NCBI RefSeq assembly: GCF_002211445.1
Contig: NZ_LSTO01000002.1
Location: 167,344 to 203,176 of the forward strand
Source of the DNA: Noviherbaspirillum denitrificans
GTDB lineage: Bacteria > Pseudomonadota > Gammaproteobacteria > Burkholderiales > Burkholderiaceae_D
Length of the DNA stretch: 35,833 bases
Direction of reading: 5' to 3'
A model generated the notes under the pieces. That model was given only the letters and a program-made list of their open reading frames with translations, did no database searches and was not told the DNA's origin. Every line of letters begins with the position of its first letter. Position 1 is the first letter of the stretch. The position numbers and the translations under genes were made by a program. Of this stretch, positions 1 to 9,804 are shown one piece after another.

Positions 1-738
1 AAATCCGACCCGGACGGCTACACCATCGGCATGGCGACGGTGTCGACGCACGCCGTCAACCCGGCCTGCAATCCGAAGCTGGGCTACGACCCGCTGCGCG
101 ATTTCGCGCCCATCACCAATGTCGCGCGCACGCCGAACGTGCTGACCGTGGGTTCGAAGATGACCGCAGCCGATTTCAAGCAGTTCATGGCGCAGGTCAA
201 GGCCAACCCGGGCAAGCTGTCCTATGCGACTTCCGGCACTTGCAGCATCCTGCACATGGTGGGCGAGCAGTTCAAGATTTCGACAGGCACCTTCATCCTG
301 CACATTCCCTATCGCGGCTCAGGCCCGGCGCTGAACGACCTGCTGGGCGGCCAGGTCGACATGATGTTCGACAACCTGCCGTCGTCCATGCCGCACATCA
401 AGGGTGGAAAACTGCGCGCGCTGGCCATCGCCTGGCCGCAGCGCCTGTCGGAGATGCCTGGTGTTCCGACCTTCGCCGAACTCGGCCTGAAGCAGGTCAA
501 TGACCCGGCCTGGTACGGCTTTGTCGCCCCGCCGAAGACGCCGGACGACATCATCGCCAGGCTGCACCAGGCAACCGTCAAGGTGCTGAACATGCCGGAA
601 GTGAGGGATCGGCTCGCGCAGAACGGCGCGCAGGCTGTCGGCAATACGCCGGCGGAATACGCCGCCGAGATCCGGGCAGAACTGGACAAGATGAAGCGCC
701 TGGTCGTCAAGCAGGGCATCAAGTTCGACGGAATCTGA
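1..738 (+). CDS. Bug/TctC-family periplasmic solute-binding protein (5' end missing)
   Basis: The reading frame is open from the first base, so the gene begins upstream; 245 residues are visible. Family knowledge: Bug proteins are periplasmic binding proteins, often for carboxylates, serving tripartite tricarboxylate transporters or sensory roles, and are greatly expanded in Burkholderiales. The visible part has the family core: a DGYTIG segment at the left edge, HIPYRGSGPALNDLLGGQVD with the following MFDNLPS stretch, GKLRALAIA, the P-x-VPTFAELG segment and a C-terminal helix ending in GIKFDGI. The signal peptide and first third lie outside the window. The ligand cannot be read from the sequence. 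No TctA/TctB partner is seen here, as is common for orphan Bug genes. Confidence 0.93.
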   Translation, partial: KSDPDGYTIGMATVSTHAVNPACNPKLGYDPLRDFAPITNVARTPNVLTVGSKMTAADFKQFMAQVKANPGKLSYATSGTCSILHMVGEQFKISTGTFILHIPYRGSGPALNDLLGGQVDMMFDNLPSSMPHIKGGKLRALAIAWPQRLSEMPGVPTFAELGLKQVNDPAWYGFVAPPKTPDDIIARLHQATVKVLNMPEVRDRLAQNGAQAVGNTPAEYAAEIRAELDKMKRLVVKQGIKFDGI

Positions 739-764
739 ACGGATAGCATTGGCTTCTTGTTTTA

Positions 765-806
765 TTGACCACGATCAAGGAAATGCGAGGGCAGGGTGCA
801 TACCCT
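765..806 (+). promoter_or_regulatory. FNR/ANR-like site with a possible class II -10 element, upstream of the HPF gene
   Basis: TTGAC-CACG-ATCAA at 765-778 matches the FNR/ANR consensus TTGAT-N4-ATCAA at nine of ten positions. A weak -10-like hexamer, TACCCT, lies at 801-806. It starts 29.5 bp from the centre of the site, the same spacing as in the promoter ahead of the Kor genes at 23797-23838. This would put the transcription start near 813. The site is seen directly; oxygen control is inferred. Confidence 0.5.
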
Positions 807-888
807 GTCCTTGCGCGCATGTTGATTTGCGGCATCCTGTGGAATGCACAGTACATGCGCGATCGATTAATCATTCATAGAAACAGTC

Positions 889-1251
889 ATGGTCAACTCC
901 CTCAACATCAAGTTCCACAACATTCCCGCATCCGAAGCCGTCGAGGCAGAAATCCGCAAGCGGGCCGAAAAACTGAGCCAGATCTCCGACCGCATCAACC
1001 GTTGCGACGTGACGGTGGAAACCAGCGGCAAGCACAAGCACCAGGGTCACGAGTATGAAGTGCGCATCGACCTGACGATCCCGGGCGCGGAAATCGTGCT
1101 CAACCGTACGCATCCGAATGAAGACGTGTATATCGCCGTGCGCGATGCATTCGATGCGGCAGCTCGCAAGCTGAAGGAGCACATTCATGTGCAGCGCGGG
1201 GATGTGAAGGCACACGAGGCGCACGAGGCGCATGAGGCGCCGGCGGAGTAA
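889..1251 (+). CDS. hpf: Short ribosome hibernation promoting factor (HPF/RaiA family)
   Basis: 120 residues, the length of short HPF/YfiA proteins, which bind the 30S decoding site and silence or dimerise ribosomes in slow growth. The fold is visible as MVNSLNIKFHNIPASEAVE, a helix with KRAEKLSQI, then the strand and helix around VYIAVRDAFDAAARKLKEH. There is no long-HPF C-terminal dimerisation domain. The tail is instead His/Glu/Ala-rich, coded by three 9-base tandem units at 1210-1236 (Ala-His-Glu repeats), so its length may vary between strains. The Shine-Dalgarno sequence before ATG 889 is poor and no better in-frame start was found. The FNR/ANR-like site at 765-778 suggests induction at low oxygen. 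It is a stand-alone gene, converging on the GGDEF-EAL gene. Confidence 0.88.
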   Translation: MVNSLNIKFHNIPASEAVEAEIRKRAEKLSQISDRINRCDVTVETSGKHKHQGHEYEVRIDLTIPGAEIVLNRTHPNEDVYIAVRDAFDAAARKLKEHIHVQRGDVKAHEAHEAHEAPAE

Positions 1252-1263
1252 TACCGTCATGAA

Positions 1264-1361
1264 GTAGGGTGGGTAGAGCGAAGCGAAGCCCACCGTGCGC
1301 TCCAGATTCGTGTCATGGTGGGTTTCGCTTTGCTCTACCTCGGCGGCCCCACCCACCCTAC
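1264..1361. repeat. 98-bp inverted intergenic repeat between convergent genes
   Basis: Two copies of a unit beginning GTAGGGTGGGTAGAGC face each other. The left copy (from 1264) reads on the plus strand. The right copy (ending 1361) reads on the minus strand and carries an extra block of about 12 bases after GTAGGGTGGGT. Similar GTAGGGTGGG hairpin elements are widespread in proteobacterial intergenic regions (general knowledge). The transcript would fold into a long hairpin and could end transcription from both sides. The stop codon of the GGDEF-EAL gene (1358-1360) lies inside the right arm. Confidence 0.8.
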
Positions 1362-3196
1362 GATTCTCTATTGTTTAAGCCTTTGTCCTGCCCGGCCCGC
1401 AGCAGTTCATGAAAGTCCTCAGCCGGCACCGGCTTGCTGTAATAGAAGCCCTGTGCAGCGAGACAGCCTCGTGAGACCAGAAAATTCGCTTGATCCTGGT
1501 TTTCCACGCCTTCTGCCACCACGTTCAAATGCAGGCTTTGCGCCATCGCGATGATGGCGGTCACCAGCGCCATGTCATTGGGATTTTCTCCTATGCCGCG
1601 CACGAATGACTGGTCCACCTTCAGGGTGTGGACGGGAAAACGCTGGAGATAGGCCAGGCTCGAGTACCCGGTGCCGAAATCGTCAATGGACAGATGTATT
1701 CCCATGCCGCTCAAGTGCTTGAGGGCCATCATGTTTTCTTCGCTACGCTGCAGCAGGAGGTTTTCGGTAATTTCCAGTGTCAACGCGCTGGCCGGCACAC
1801 CGCTCTCCACGAGGATGCTTTCGACCGTCGGAATAAAATTGGATTGGGCAAACTGGCGAGGCGAGATGTTGACCGACATGTGCAATTCGGGAAAGCCGTC
1901 ATCGTGCCAGACGCGCAACTGTTTGCAGGCTTCTCGCAGGACCCATTCACCAAGCGGCACGATGAGGCCAGTCTCTTCCGCGATGGCGATGAACGCACTG
2001 CATGTGATGGGTTCGCGGCCCGGTTGGCGCCAGCGGAGCAGGGCCTCGGCCGAAAAGATCATGCCGGCTTCCATGTCGACTTGCGGCTGATAGTAGAGTG
2101 CAAACTCGCCACGCGCGAAGGCATGCCGCAAGCGGTTTTCCAGGTCCAGGCGCTGTTCCACCGACTTGCTCAAGGATGGCGTGAAGAACTGGTAATTGCT
2201 GCGGCCGCTCTCCTTTGCGCAGTACATCGCCATATCCGCTGCGCGCATCAGGGTTTCCACATCGGCGCCATCGTCCGGATACAGGCTGATACCGATGCTG
2301 GCCCCAACGTGCATTTCCATGTCGTTGATAATAAAAGGTTGATGCAGGGCGTCGAGAACCTTTTGGGCAACCAGCGCTGCGTCTGTCCTGCCATTCATCA
2401 GCGGAAGACACAACACGAATTCGTCGCCACCCAGGCGGCCGACATCATCATGCTTGCGCAGGCACAGCTGCAAGCGCCGCGCGACCAGTTGCAACATGCT
2501 GTCGCCCACCATGTGGCCGAGGGAGTCGTTGATGTTCTTGAAATAGTCGAGGTCGACAAATAGCACCGCGATCTGTGTCTTGTTGCGGGCGGCATAGTCG
2601 ACCGCCTTCTGGATGCGATCCTGCAGCAACACGCGGTTGGGCAAGTCGGTCAAGGCATCGTAATGTGCCATGTAGCGAATGCGGAATTCTGCTTGCCTTC
2701 GCTCCGCATTTTCTGCCTGCAGGCGCAGATTTGCCTCGATGAGTTCGGCAGTGCGGGCTTCGACCCGCTCCTCCAGCTTTTTTTGCAGGTTGCGCAGCGA
2801 CAGATGGGTCCTGATCCGTGCCAGGACTTCTTCCACATGCAAGGGGCGCACGACGTAATCGACGCCGCCGCTTGAAAAGGCCTTGAGCTTGTCCACTGCC
2901 TGGTCCGCCGAGCTGAGAAAAATCACCGGTATATCGCGCGTGCGCTCGTCTGCCTTCAATAGCCTGCACAGTTCATAACCGTCCATGCCCGGCATGAAGA
3001 TATCGAGCAGGATCAGGTCGGGAAGGGTGGTCTGGACAAATTGCAGCGCAAGCTCGCCGTTGGTCGCCGGATGGACGATGTAACCCTGCTCGCCAAGCAT
3101 ATGCATGAGCAGGCGCAGGTTGGCCGGCGTATCGTCGACGATCAGGATCCTCTCCGCCATGCCTGCTGCATTTGACGTGTTCGCAGAATCGGTCAT
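1358..3196 (-). CDS. Response regulator with REC, GGDEF and EAL domains (c-di-GMP turnover)
   Basis: Predicted cytoplasmic regulator of 612 residues that makes and/or breaks down cyclic di-GMP. Order: REC about 16-132 (acidic pair D21/D22, phosphoacceptor D65 in LLDIFMPG), coiled coil about 135-175, GGDEF about 178-340 (intact GGDEF 256-260, inhibitory-site RKHD 247-250), EAL about 355-600 (EALLRW from 384, DDFGTG from 505). Both catalytic motifs look intact. The REC lysine normally found before Pro is arginine (R117). I chose ATG 3196 because AGGGAG lies 5 bases upstream and it starts 13 bp after the kinase stop; an ATG at 3232 would overlap the kinase gene and lacks a ribosome site. Last gene of the exbD-to-GGDEF cluster. 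The hybrid kinase next door is the natural candidate partner (inference). Confidence 0.93.
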   Translation of the reverse strand: MTDSANTSNAAGMAERILIVDDTPANLRLLMHMLGEQGYIVHPATNGELALQFVQTTLPDLILLDIFMPGMDGYELCRLLKADERTRDIPVIFLSSADQAVDKLKAFSSGGVDYVVRPLHVEEVLARIRTHLSLRNLQKKLEERVEARTAELIEANLRLQAENAERRQAEFRIRYMAHYDALTDLPNRVLLQDRIQKAVDYAARNKTQIAVLFVDLDYFKNINDSLGHMVGDSMLQLVARRLQLCLRKHDDVGRLGGDEFVLCLPLMNGRTDAALVAQKVLDALHQPFIINDMEMHVGASIGISLYPDDGADVETLMRAADMAMYCAKESGRSNYQFFTPSLSKSVEQRLDLENRLRHAFARGEFALYYQPQVDMEAGMIFSAEALLRWRQPGREPITCSAFIAIAEETGLIVPLGEWVLREACKQLRVWHDDGFPELHMSVNISPRQFAQSNFIPTVESILVESGVPASALTLEITENLLLQRSEENMMALKHLSGMGIHLSIDDFGTGYSSLAYLQRFPVHTLKVDQSFVRGIGENPNDMALVTAIIAMAQSLHLNVVAEGVENQDQANFLVSRGCLAAQGFYYSKPVPAEDFHELLRAGQDKGLNNRES

Positions 3197-3209
3197 TCCG
3201 GCTCCCTGA

Positions 3210-6077
3210 TCATGGCTGCGGAGAACTTTCATCTATTTCGTTGAGCGCTTTCAGGATCGCGCCGTACTCGAATTGGTCGGCCGCCGCGCTCAATGCCTGC
3301 GCCAGGTGGCTGTTGCTACCGGAACGGATCGTATCGATGACCCGGTTGATGGCGCCGGTATCCAGTTTGGTCAGTGCGTCGGCAAGCTCGGTCCGCAATT
3401 GCGCCGGGAGGGATGCCAATGACGCGGCATCCAGCCGCACCGCAGGGTCTGCCACCGCATCCTGGTCGTACTCGAAACGCACCTTCAAATGCGCTTCCAT
3501 CAATTCGAACAGCGCATTCTCGCGGAACGGCTTGCGCAGGAAATCGTCGCAGCCGATGGCGAGAATCTGCTCGCGCTCTTCCTCGAAACTGCTGGCGGTG
3601 AGCGCGATGATGACGGTATTCCTTCCTTGTTCGGTAGCCTTGATGCGCCTGGTGGCTTCGCGTCCGTCCATGACGGGCATGCGCATATCCATCCAGATCA
3701 GATGCGGTTGCCATTCTTCCCAGATCTCGATCGCTTCCTTGCCGTTGCCCGCGCCGCGCACGTCGAATCCCAGCGGCGTGAGCAGCTTGGCGAGCAGCAC
3801 CCGTCCTTCTTCCCTGTCATCCACCGCCAGGATGCGATAGCGCGGCTGCCCGGGCGCCAGCCCGACTGCGCGCCGGGTCAGCGGGGCGGCGCTCACCTCG
3901 ATCTCCTCCCGGGCGACGGGGCGAACCGGAATGCAGAAAGTGACGGTACAGCCTTTCCCCGGTTCGCTGGAGATGTTCAGTTCGCCGCCCATCAGGTGCA
4001 CGAAGCTGCGGCTCAATGCCAGCCCAAGGCCGGTTCCCTCCTTGGCCAATTGGCCCGCCTTGGCCTGGACGAAGGCTTCTCCAAGACGGCACAAATCTTC
4101 AGGGGCGATGCCAATGCCGCTATCGACGACAGAGAATTTCAGCGAGCAAGGCGGCTCGGGGAGCGCGTGATCGGCATTGAGCGTATCGCTTGCCTGCCGT
4201 TGCACGTGCAGGATCACGCCGCCGTTGGAGGTGAACTTCAATGCATTGCTGAGCAGGTTGATGAGAATCTGGCGCAGCTTGACTTCATCGGTGTGAATGA
4301 ACTGGGGCACGTCGGCGTCGTGTTCGACCTTCAGGTCCAGGCCTTTTTGCCAGGCGGCCGCCGCGAACATGTCGCCCAGTTCATCGAGCAAGCCATGCAG
4401 GTCGAAGCCCCTTTCCACCAGCGTGGCGCGTCCCGCTTCGATCTTGGACAGGTCCAGGACCTGGTTGATCAGCATGTACAAATGCTCGCCGCTCTTGTGC
4501 ACCACGCGCAAGTCATCGACCACGTCCGGCGCAAGCCGCTTGTCGCGCATCATCAGGCGGGTGAAGCCCAGCATGGCGTTCAATGGGGAGCGCAGCTCGT
4601 GACTCATGTTGGCCAGGAAGGCGCTTTTGGCCTGGCTGGCCGCTTCCGATGCTTCGGCGCGCCGGGCTTCGGCATTGGCAAGCGCATGGTGATGCATTGC
4701 ATCGATCTTTGCCGCTTCCGCACGGCGCCGCAAATGCAGGACGACACTGCCCAGCAATAACAGGGCGAGCACAAATGCAAGCGCCATGGCCATGCGCAGG
4801 GTGTCGGCCTGCTGCTGTTCGGCGCGCAGCCGTGCATTCTCCGCTTCCTTCAATCTCACGTCGAAGCGGGTCTTGAGTTCGTCGGCCAGGCGCATATTGG
4901 AGGTCTCCATCAGGCGCTGGCTGGATTCCTGCAGCAAATCCATTTCCTGGAAAGCGTTTTGGTAATCGCCCAGCTTCGCGTACAGCCTGCCGGCACGTGC
5001 ATAGTAATCCGCATAAATCTTCGCGCTGTTGTGGTAGCCGTTGCGCGGCAGGGCGGCTTTGGCGTCAAGCAGCGACTGGATGGACTCCTCAGTGCGGCTG
5101 AGTTGAGCAAGCGTCTCGGCACGCGTGAGGAAAGCGCCAACCAGGAAATACCTGTCGGCTATATCGCCAAGCGAGGGTAATGCCTGTTCAAGGAGTGCAA
5201 GCGCATCCGGCAATCGCTTTTCCTCCTTGGCTAGGCGGGCCAGGTGGAACTGAATGATTGCCGTATAGACGACTGCGTTCATCTCACGTGAAATGGCGAG
5301 GGCCTTTTCGAGAAACTGCCTGGCATCGCCATATCGCCGGCGATGATAAAAGGTCAGCCCAAGCCCCAGGTTGTGCAGACTGGCGGTATGCCGGTATACG
5401 GCAGGATCGATGAGTTCAAGCGCTTGCCGGAAATATGCCTCGGCCTTTTCCTGGTCTTCCTCGTTGGCTTCCGGTCCGCCGAAGACTTCGGCAATCTGGC
5501 CCAGGGTCTGGGACATGCCCGCATTGTCCTGTTGCTCCTGAAACAGCGAGTAGGCTTTGGACAGAACTGCCATTGCCTCGGATTTCTCGTTCCTCGACAC
5601 ATATCCCTTGCCCATGTCGAGATAGATCATCGGGACGCAGTCAGTTAATTGATGTCGTTCAGCAAAAGCAATCGCTTCACCATACATCAGGTTCGCGTCC
5701 CTGGATTGAACCATCGAGATATCCTTGGCTCGCAAGCCGAGGAGTTCGCACATTGCTTCATGCACGCCAAGCTCCCGATCCAATGCGACGATGCGTTCAA
5801 CAATCTGGTTACTGATCGATTTGTCCACATACGCACGCGCCAGAAGTAAAACGCGCAATGACTTCAGCTCTTCTTCCTTGTTCCCCTCATTGTTCGCCGC
5901 ATCCGCCGCTTTTCTTGCTGCCTTGCTCGCCGATTCCGGCCCGGAATCGACAATCCGGACAAGATCATGCAACGGGTCTATAGCCGCATGGGTACGCAAG
6001 GCCGGAAAAATCAGCATGGCGCAAACCAGCCAGCCGGGCAGGAATCGGAATAGCTGGGGACGCCAGGAAGTCGACAT
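3210..6077 (-). CDS. Hybrid sensor histidine kinase with periplasmic TPR sensor
   Basis: 955 residues. Signal peptide or N-terminal anchor about 10-32, then about 390 residues of helical TPR-like repeats (for example around 230-300) predicted to lie in the periplasm. These are followed by a short coiled coil, a membrane helix about 428-448, HisKA (SHELRSP, phospho-His H493), HATPase (N-box NLLSNALKF about 608, DSGIGI about 652, GTGLGLALS about 682) and a REC domain (phosphoacceptor D797, lysine K849). About 90 C-terminal residues are helical and show no clear HPt motif. ATG 6077 follows the PilY1-like stop by 12 bp, with AAGGG upstream. Its neighbours suggest that it senses a periplasmic state tied to the TonB/PilY1-like system and signals to the REC-GGDEF-EAL protein; this is inference. 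The sensor ligand is unknown. Confidence 0.93.
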   Translation of the reverse strand: MSTSWRPQLFRFLPGWLVCAMLIFPALRTHAAIDPLHDLVRIVDSGPESASKAARKAADAANNEGNKEEELKSLRVLLLARAYVDKSISNQIVERIVALDRELGVHEAMCELLGLRAKDISMVQSRDANLMYGEAIAFAERHQLTDCVPMIYLDMGKGYVSRNEKSEAMAVLSKAYSLFQEQQDNAGMSQTLGQIAEVFGGPEANEEDQEKAEAYFRQALELIDPAVYRHTASLHNLGLGLTFYHRRRYGDARQFLEKALAISREMNAVVYTAIIQFHLARLAKEEKRLPDALALLEQALPSLGDIADRYFLVGAFLTRAETLAQLSRTEESIQSLLDAKAALPRNGYHNSAKIYADYYARAGRLYAKLGDYQNAFQEMDLLQESSQRLMETSNMRLADELKTRFDVRLKEAENARLRAEQQQADTLRMAMALAFVLALLLLGSVVLHLRRRAEAAKIDAMHHHALANAEARRAEASEAASQAKSAFLANMSHELRSPLNAMLGFTRLMMRDKRLAPDVVDDLRVVHKSGEHLYMLINQVLDLSKIEAGRATLVERGFDLHGLLDELGDMFAAAAWQKGLDLKVEHDADVPQFIHTDEVKLRQILINLLSNALKFTSNGGVILHVQRQASDTLNADHALPEPPCSLKFSVVDSGIGIAPEDLCRLGEAFVQAKAGQLAKEGTGLGLALSRSFVHLMGGELNISSEPGKGCTVTFCIPVRPVAREEIEVSAAPLTRRAVGLAPGQPRYRILAVDDREEGRVLLAKLLTPLGFDVRGAGNGKEAIEIWEEWQPHLIWMDMRMPVMDGREATRRIKATEQGRNTVIIALTASSFEEEREQILAIGCDDFLRKPFRENALFELMEAHLKVRFEYDQDAVADPAVRLDAASLASLPAQLRTELADALTKLDTGAINRVIDTIRSGSNSHLAQALSAAADQFEYGAILKALNEIDESSPQP

Positions 6078-6089
6078 GAATGTCTGCCC

Positions 6090-9000
6090 TTATTTTCTCT
6101 TACCCGATGCTTGCACTTCTCTGTACGGCACTGTGAAATTTCCGTTGATGTCGGCCAGGACGATCGCCAGGCCCGAATCCAGCCGTACGAATACCGAACT
6201 TGTGAAGGCATCACCCGAATAGGCGCGCTTCGGTTTGCCCTGGCTGTCCTTGAGCACGCTGAATCCGGACTCGAGTTCGACCGCATAGGCATTACCGGTG
6301 CCAAGCGGACGGCAGGGATCATCGCTCGCCGACTTGCCGAGGAAGCTGACAATGCCGCTGCTTTCCGCAATCGCCTGCGTGATCTGCTCGCTGCCTGCCG
6401 ACGGAGCGCTCCGCTGCATGTCGACCAACCATCCCTTTCCTGGAAGCGGCAGCCGCGGTCCGCCGTCCATCACGACGGAGAAATCACGCCGTGTCAGTGG
6501 ATTCCGGACGGCGGAAGGCATCTCCTTGCTGCCGTCACGGATGGCATACATTGTCTGCTGCTGCGGATTCCAGGCATCGGCCGGCGCCAGGTCCCTCCCG
6601 GTGCCAACCAGTACCCAGCGATTCTGCTGATGCGTTGAAATGGCAATCCGCGGCGCAGCGGTTACGGGTTGCGGTTTTCCGTCGGGAGACGTCAAGGCGG
6701 CAAGCTTGGCGGGAGGAGGGTACTTACCTGCTTTGATGGACAAGTCGAAGCGCCATACATTGCCCAGCAGGTCTCCCGCGTAGAACTGGCCGGCCGTGAA
6801 GTTCTCCGCGTTGTCGACGTAGACCGCCCCCTGCGCGAGACCCTCGCCATGCGCGTGCGTGCCGATTTTCTGGATCAGTTTTCCCGTACGTGCATTGACC
6901 ACATAGAGAAATCCTTCGCCCTTGTTCTTCCCCGAACCATTGTCGTAACCCGAGGTGAGCAGCACGACCCAGCCGTCTTTTGCCGTGTGCACGATGACCG
7001 GGCGGCCGTAGCTGAAACCCATGTCCCTGTCGGTGAATTCCCAGAGCACCTTTCCCGCTGCCGCTTCCTCGCTCGGTGCTGCCGCGCCATCGGTCACATC
7101 GAGCGCATAGAAGCCTTTTCCCCCTTTGCCCAGTCCGCCCACGAGGAGGGTGCGCCAATCGGGAGGCGCGCCTTTCGCATCCTTCGTATCCGAGAAATCG
7201 ACGTCGCGCACTTCCAGCGGCGCATCGACATGGTAGCGATGCGTATAGGGCTTTGCGCGCGAAGCGATTGCGGCGAGGCCATCCGCCGACGGCTTGCCGC
7301 TCGGGCCAATGATCACGAAGCTGGGGATATACGCCCACACTTCCTGCCCGCCGTTGGCATCCCGGGCGAGGTCGGTTTCACCGTTGAACGCATGCAGCAT
7401 GCCGTCGTTGGCGCCGGCATAGATCATCTTCGTGCGCGCCTTGGCTTTGAAGGCGGCGTAACCCGGATGAGCGGATTCGCTGTACGGTGCATCCTTGTCG
7501 GCCACCACCATGGCACCGGAGTGAACGATATCGCCCAGGAGATGGACGCGTTCCCGGAACGCATTTTTTTCCTTGTTCCGGTTTCCGCGAATGTATTCCA
7601 CCATGTCGGTTTGCGCTGCGACCGTGTGTCCCAGCGCACGTTGCTGGGATGCCGAAAGCCTGCTTCGCGCAAACGGCACGGCGCGCCCCGCGCTCATCGT
7701 GACGATCTTTCGCTTGCTTTTCCAGCCATCCCCGGCGGCAAGCTGGTCGAGCAGGGACGCCGCGCTCCAGGACTTCTTGAAGCTGGCCGTCGACGGTTCA
7801 TTGTTGAACTCCAGATTCCCGCCCGCGACGTCGCCGCTCCATTGGGTCGATGTGAAGAACGTCTGATAGACGCTGCTGCCTTTGCTGACGGAAGCCGTCC
7901 CGTTCTGGCTTTGAAATGCGACCCCGGTGCTTGCACTCGTACGTGACGATGCGGCGATGGTAGAGAAAATCCTGTTCAGTACACCGTCGATCACTCTCGT
8001 GTTCGAGACAGTAAAGTAATTGGAAGGATTGCGCTCCTGCGCTTCCGGATTCTCGTTGCCCCGTGGTGGGGATTGATACTCAATGCCCTCCGGGCCACCA
8101 TATTTCGCCGCCAGCCATAGCGGATTTTTGAGGCCAATGCGGGAACCGACCGTGTTGACAAAAAAAGACTGCACTGTCTGTTTGCCGATGGTGTGAGGCA
8201 CTGCCGTATCATCCGGGCGAATGTCCTGCGTATTGGCCCAATACGCCAGCCCGGCAATATAGTATGAATTCCATTGGGCTCTCCAGGGATAAGTCAGGCC
8301 AAGCTTGTCCATGCCTTCAAGGGCTCCCACTTGGTTGGTCAAGGCGGTGGCATCAATAGCCGGATCCGGCACGCTGGGTGCGCCCGCATGTCCGGAGCAG
8401 GTTTCGACAAACGTATTGCCAGGAACAAGCGTGTCGCACCATGGCCCCCCATCTGACACGGTGATAATGAAATTCCTTTGGCAGGAAAACTGGATGGGGT
8501 CTTCCCATTCCGTAATGACGGGAAAGCCATCCTTCATGTTCTTGTCGATGCCGCGGAGGTATTCCGGGGTGGGAGAGAGGCCGCGCAGATACCGCAGGCT
8601 CTCATAGTAAAGTTCGCCGGTCGGGTCGAAAGTCTTGTAGCCGCTTGTCCTGCCGAGCTTGTTCAGGTAATTCACCACCCCGCTATTGCGGACACCGCTT
8701 TGGGCTGCATCCATGTGATCGGGATTGGCAAGGAATACCCCATTGGCGGCGGACCACTGCGCCTCAGGATTGTCGACGAGCCCCTTGCCGCCGACATGCC
8801 GCCTGGGGCCGACATCCTTTATCCGGGCGCGCAGCACACCGCCGGTGCGTGAAATTTCGTTATCGACTACATAAGAAGTGGCGCCGAAGCGCATTGCATG
8901 GCTGTAGTCTTGAATCAAACCGACAGGTTTGGCGGCCTGTCCGAACTTCTTGCAATTCTGTTCCAGTCCTGTCGCCGGATCGCAAACCTTGACGCGGACA

Positions 9001-9797
9001 TAAAACGATTCCGGCTCGAAGAAGTTCACCTCTTCACTGACTTGCATTTGCAAGCCATCGCTTATCTGAATTTGTTGATCGCTCAGGCGAAGATAGAGCG
9101 GCGCGTTGGCGTTACTCGGAAATGGAGTGACCGTGCTCCGGTCCACCGGGGTGACGGTCAGGTCATTCTGGGTGAAACTGTTTCCTCCGATGCGCCTGAG
9201 ATTAATGCCGTTAGGGACCCGGCCTGTATGTTTTGCCTTTTCCAGGATGGTGGTCGAGGCTGTGTCGACGGAGCGATTGCCTCCGGTCAGCGCAATGCGA
9301 ATGATATCGGCAACCTGGGCGGTCGCCCAATTAAGGAAATTGCCGCTCCAGCGCCTGCTGCATTCGTGAAAGCGATTGGTATATTCCTTTGGAATGAAGG
9401 CGCCTCGTGTATTGTCCGCGGTGCTGGAGAGGATCGCGGGGTCGTAGTCGTAGCACTTGTTCGGATCAAAATAGCCCGGGTAGCTGATTTCCTTGAAATA
9501 GCAAAGCAATTCATTCACTTTATCGCCGATACGCGCGCGCTTGAATGTCCTGAGTCCAGGACACTCTTTGACGCCTGCAAGCCCTTTTGCGTCCACAAAT
9601 TCGACGCGTCCCGGGTTATCCCGGTAGGCAAAGATTTCCGCGATGGTGAATTCATTGGAAAGGACAAACAGGACATTGGCAGGGATATGCGCCTCTGCTG
9701 CAATGGGTGTGTCAGCGAGCGGCATCCTTGCGGCGACGGCATCGGTCACGAAAAGTATCAGTGCCGCAAGCAAGAGCCGAATCATTGTCCTGCGCAT
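6090..9797 (-). CDS. PilY1-like (PilC/PilY family) surface protein
   Basis: 1235 residues from ATG 9797, 8 bp after the exbB stop with AGGGCG just upstream; an ATG at 9848 would overlap exbB deeply. Signal peptide MRRTMIRLLLAALILFVTDA cleaved around residue 23. The N-terminal part holds a divergent vWA-like region (NVLFVLSNEFT, later NFIITVSDGGPWCD). The C-terminal third is the PilY1 beta-propeller (MIYAGANDGMLHAFNGE, DWRTLLVGGLGKGGKGFYALD, FYAGDLLGNVWRFD). Family knowledge: PilY1 is a type IV pilus tip adhesin and mechanosensor that also primes pilus assembly. The Asp-rich calcium loop usually found just before YAGDLxGN is degenerate here. No minor pilin genes (fimT, pilV, pilW, pilX, pilE) are adjacent. 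The gene instead sits between exbB and a sensor kinase, so a pilus role is uncertain. Confidence 0.88.
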   Translation of the reverse strand: MRRTMIRLLLAALILFVTDAVAARMPLADTPIAAEAHIPANVLFVLSNEFTIAEIFAYRDNPGRVEFVDAKGLAGVKECPGLRTFKRARIGDKVNELLCYFKEISYPGYFDPNKCYDYDPAILSSTADNTRGAFIPKEYTNRFHECSRRWSGNFLNWATAQVADIIRIALTGGNRSVDTASTTILEKAKHTGRVPNGINLRRIGGNSFTQNDLTVTPVDRSTVTPFPSNANAPLYLRLSDQQIQISDGLQMQVSEEVNFFEPESFYVRVKVCDPATGLEQNCKKFGQAAKPVGLIQDYSHAMRFGATSYVVDNEISRTGGVLRARIKDVGPRRHVGGKGLVDNPEAQWSAANGVFLANPDHMDAAQSGVRNSGVVNYLNKLGRTSGYKTFDPTGELYYESLRYLRGLSPTPEYLRGIDKNMKDGFPVITEWEDPIQFSCQRNFIITVSDGGPWCDTLVPGNTFVETCSGHAGAPSVPDPAIDATALTNQVGALEGMDKLGLTYPWRAQWNSYYIAGLAYWANTQDIRPDDTAVPHTIGKQTVQSFFVNTVGSRIGLKNPLWLAAKYGGPEGIEYQSPPRGNENPEAQERNPSNYFTVSNTRVIDGVLNRIFSTIAASSRTSASTGVAFQSQNGTASVSKGSSVYQTFFTSTQWSGDVAGGNLEFNNEPSTASFKKSWSAASLLDQLAAGDGWKSKRKIVTMSAGRAVPFARSRLSASQQRALGHTVAAQTDMVEYIRGNRNKEKNAFRERVHLLGDIVHSGAMVVADKDAPYSESAHPGYAAFKAKARTKMIYAGANDGMLHAFNGETDLARDANGGQEVWAYIPSFVIIGPSGKPSADGLAAIASRAKPYTHRYHVDAPLEVRDVDFSDTKDAKGAPPDWRTLLVGGLGKGGKGFYALDVTDGAAAPSEEAAAGKVLWEFTDRDMGFSYGRPVIVHTAKDGWVVLLTSGYDNGSGKNKGEGFLYVVNARTGKLIQKIGTHAHGEGLAQGAVYVDNAENFTAGQFYAGDLLGNVWRFDLSIKAGKYPPPAKLAALTSPDGKPQPVTAAPRIAISTHQQNRWVLVGTGRDLAPADAWNPQQQTMYAIRDGSKEMPSAVRNPLTRRDFSVVMDGGPRLPLPGKGWLVDMQRSAPSAGSEQITQAIAESSGIVSFLGKSASDDPCRPLGTGNAYAVELESGFSVLKDSQGKPKRAYSGDAFTSSVFVRLDSGLAIVLADINGNFTVPYREVQASGKRK

Positions 9798-9804
9798 GGC
9801 CGCC

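Noticed and set aside
1210-1236. Tandem 9-base units in hpf as a CRISPR or regulatory repeat
   Set aside because: They are in-frame Ala-His-Glu codons inside the gene tail, only three units, with no spacers.
6090-9797. Part of a type IV pilus minor pilin operon
   Set aside because: No prepilin leader (G-F-T-L-x-E type) or FimT, PilV, PilW, PilX or PilE-like frame is seen on either side; the neighbours are exbB and a sensor kinase.
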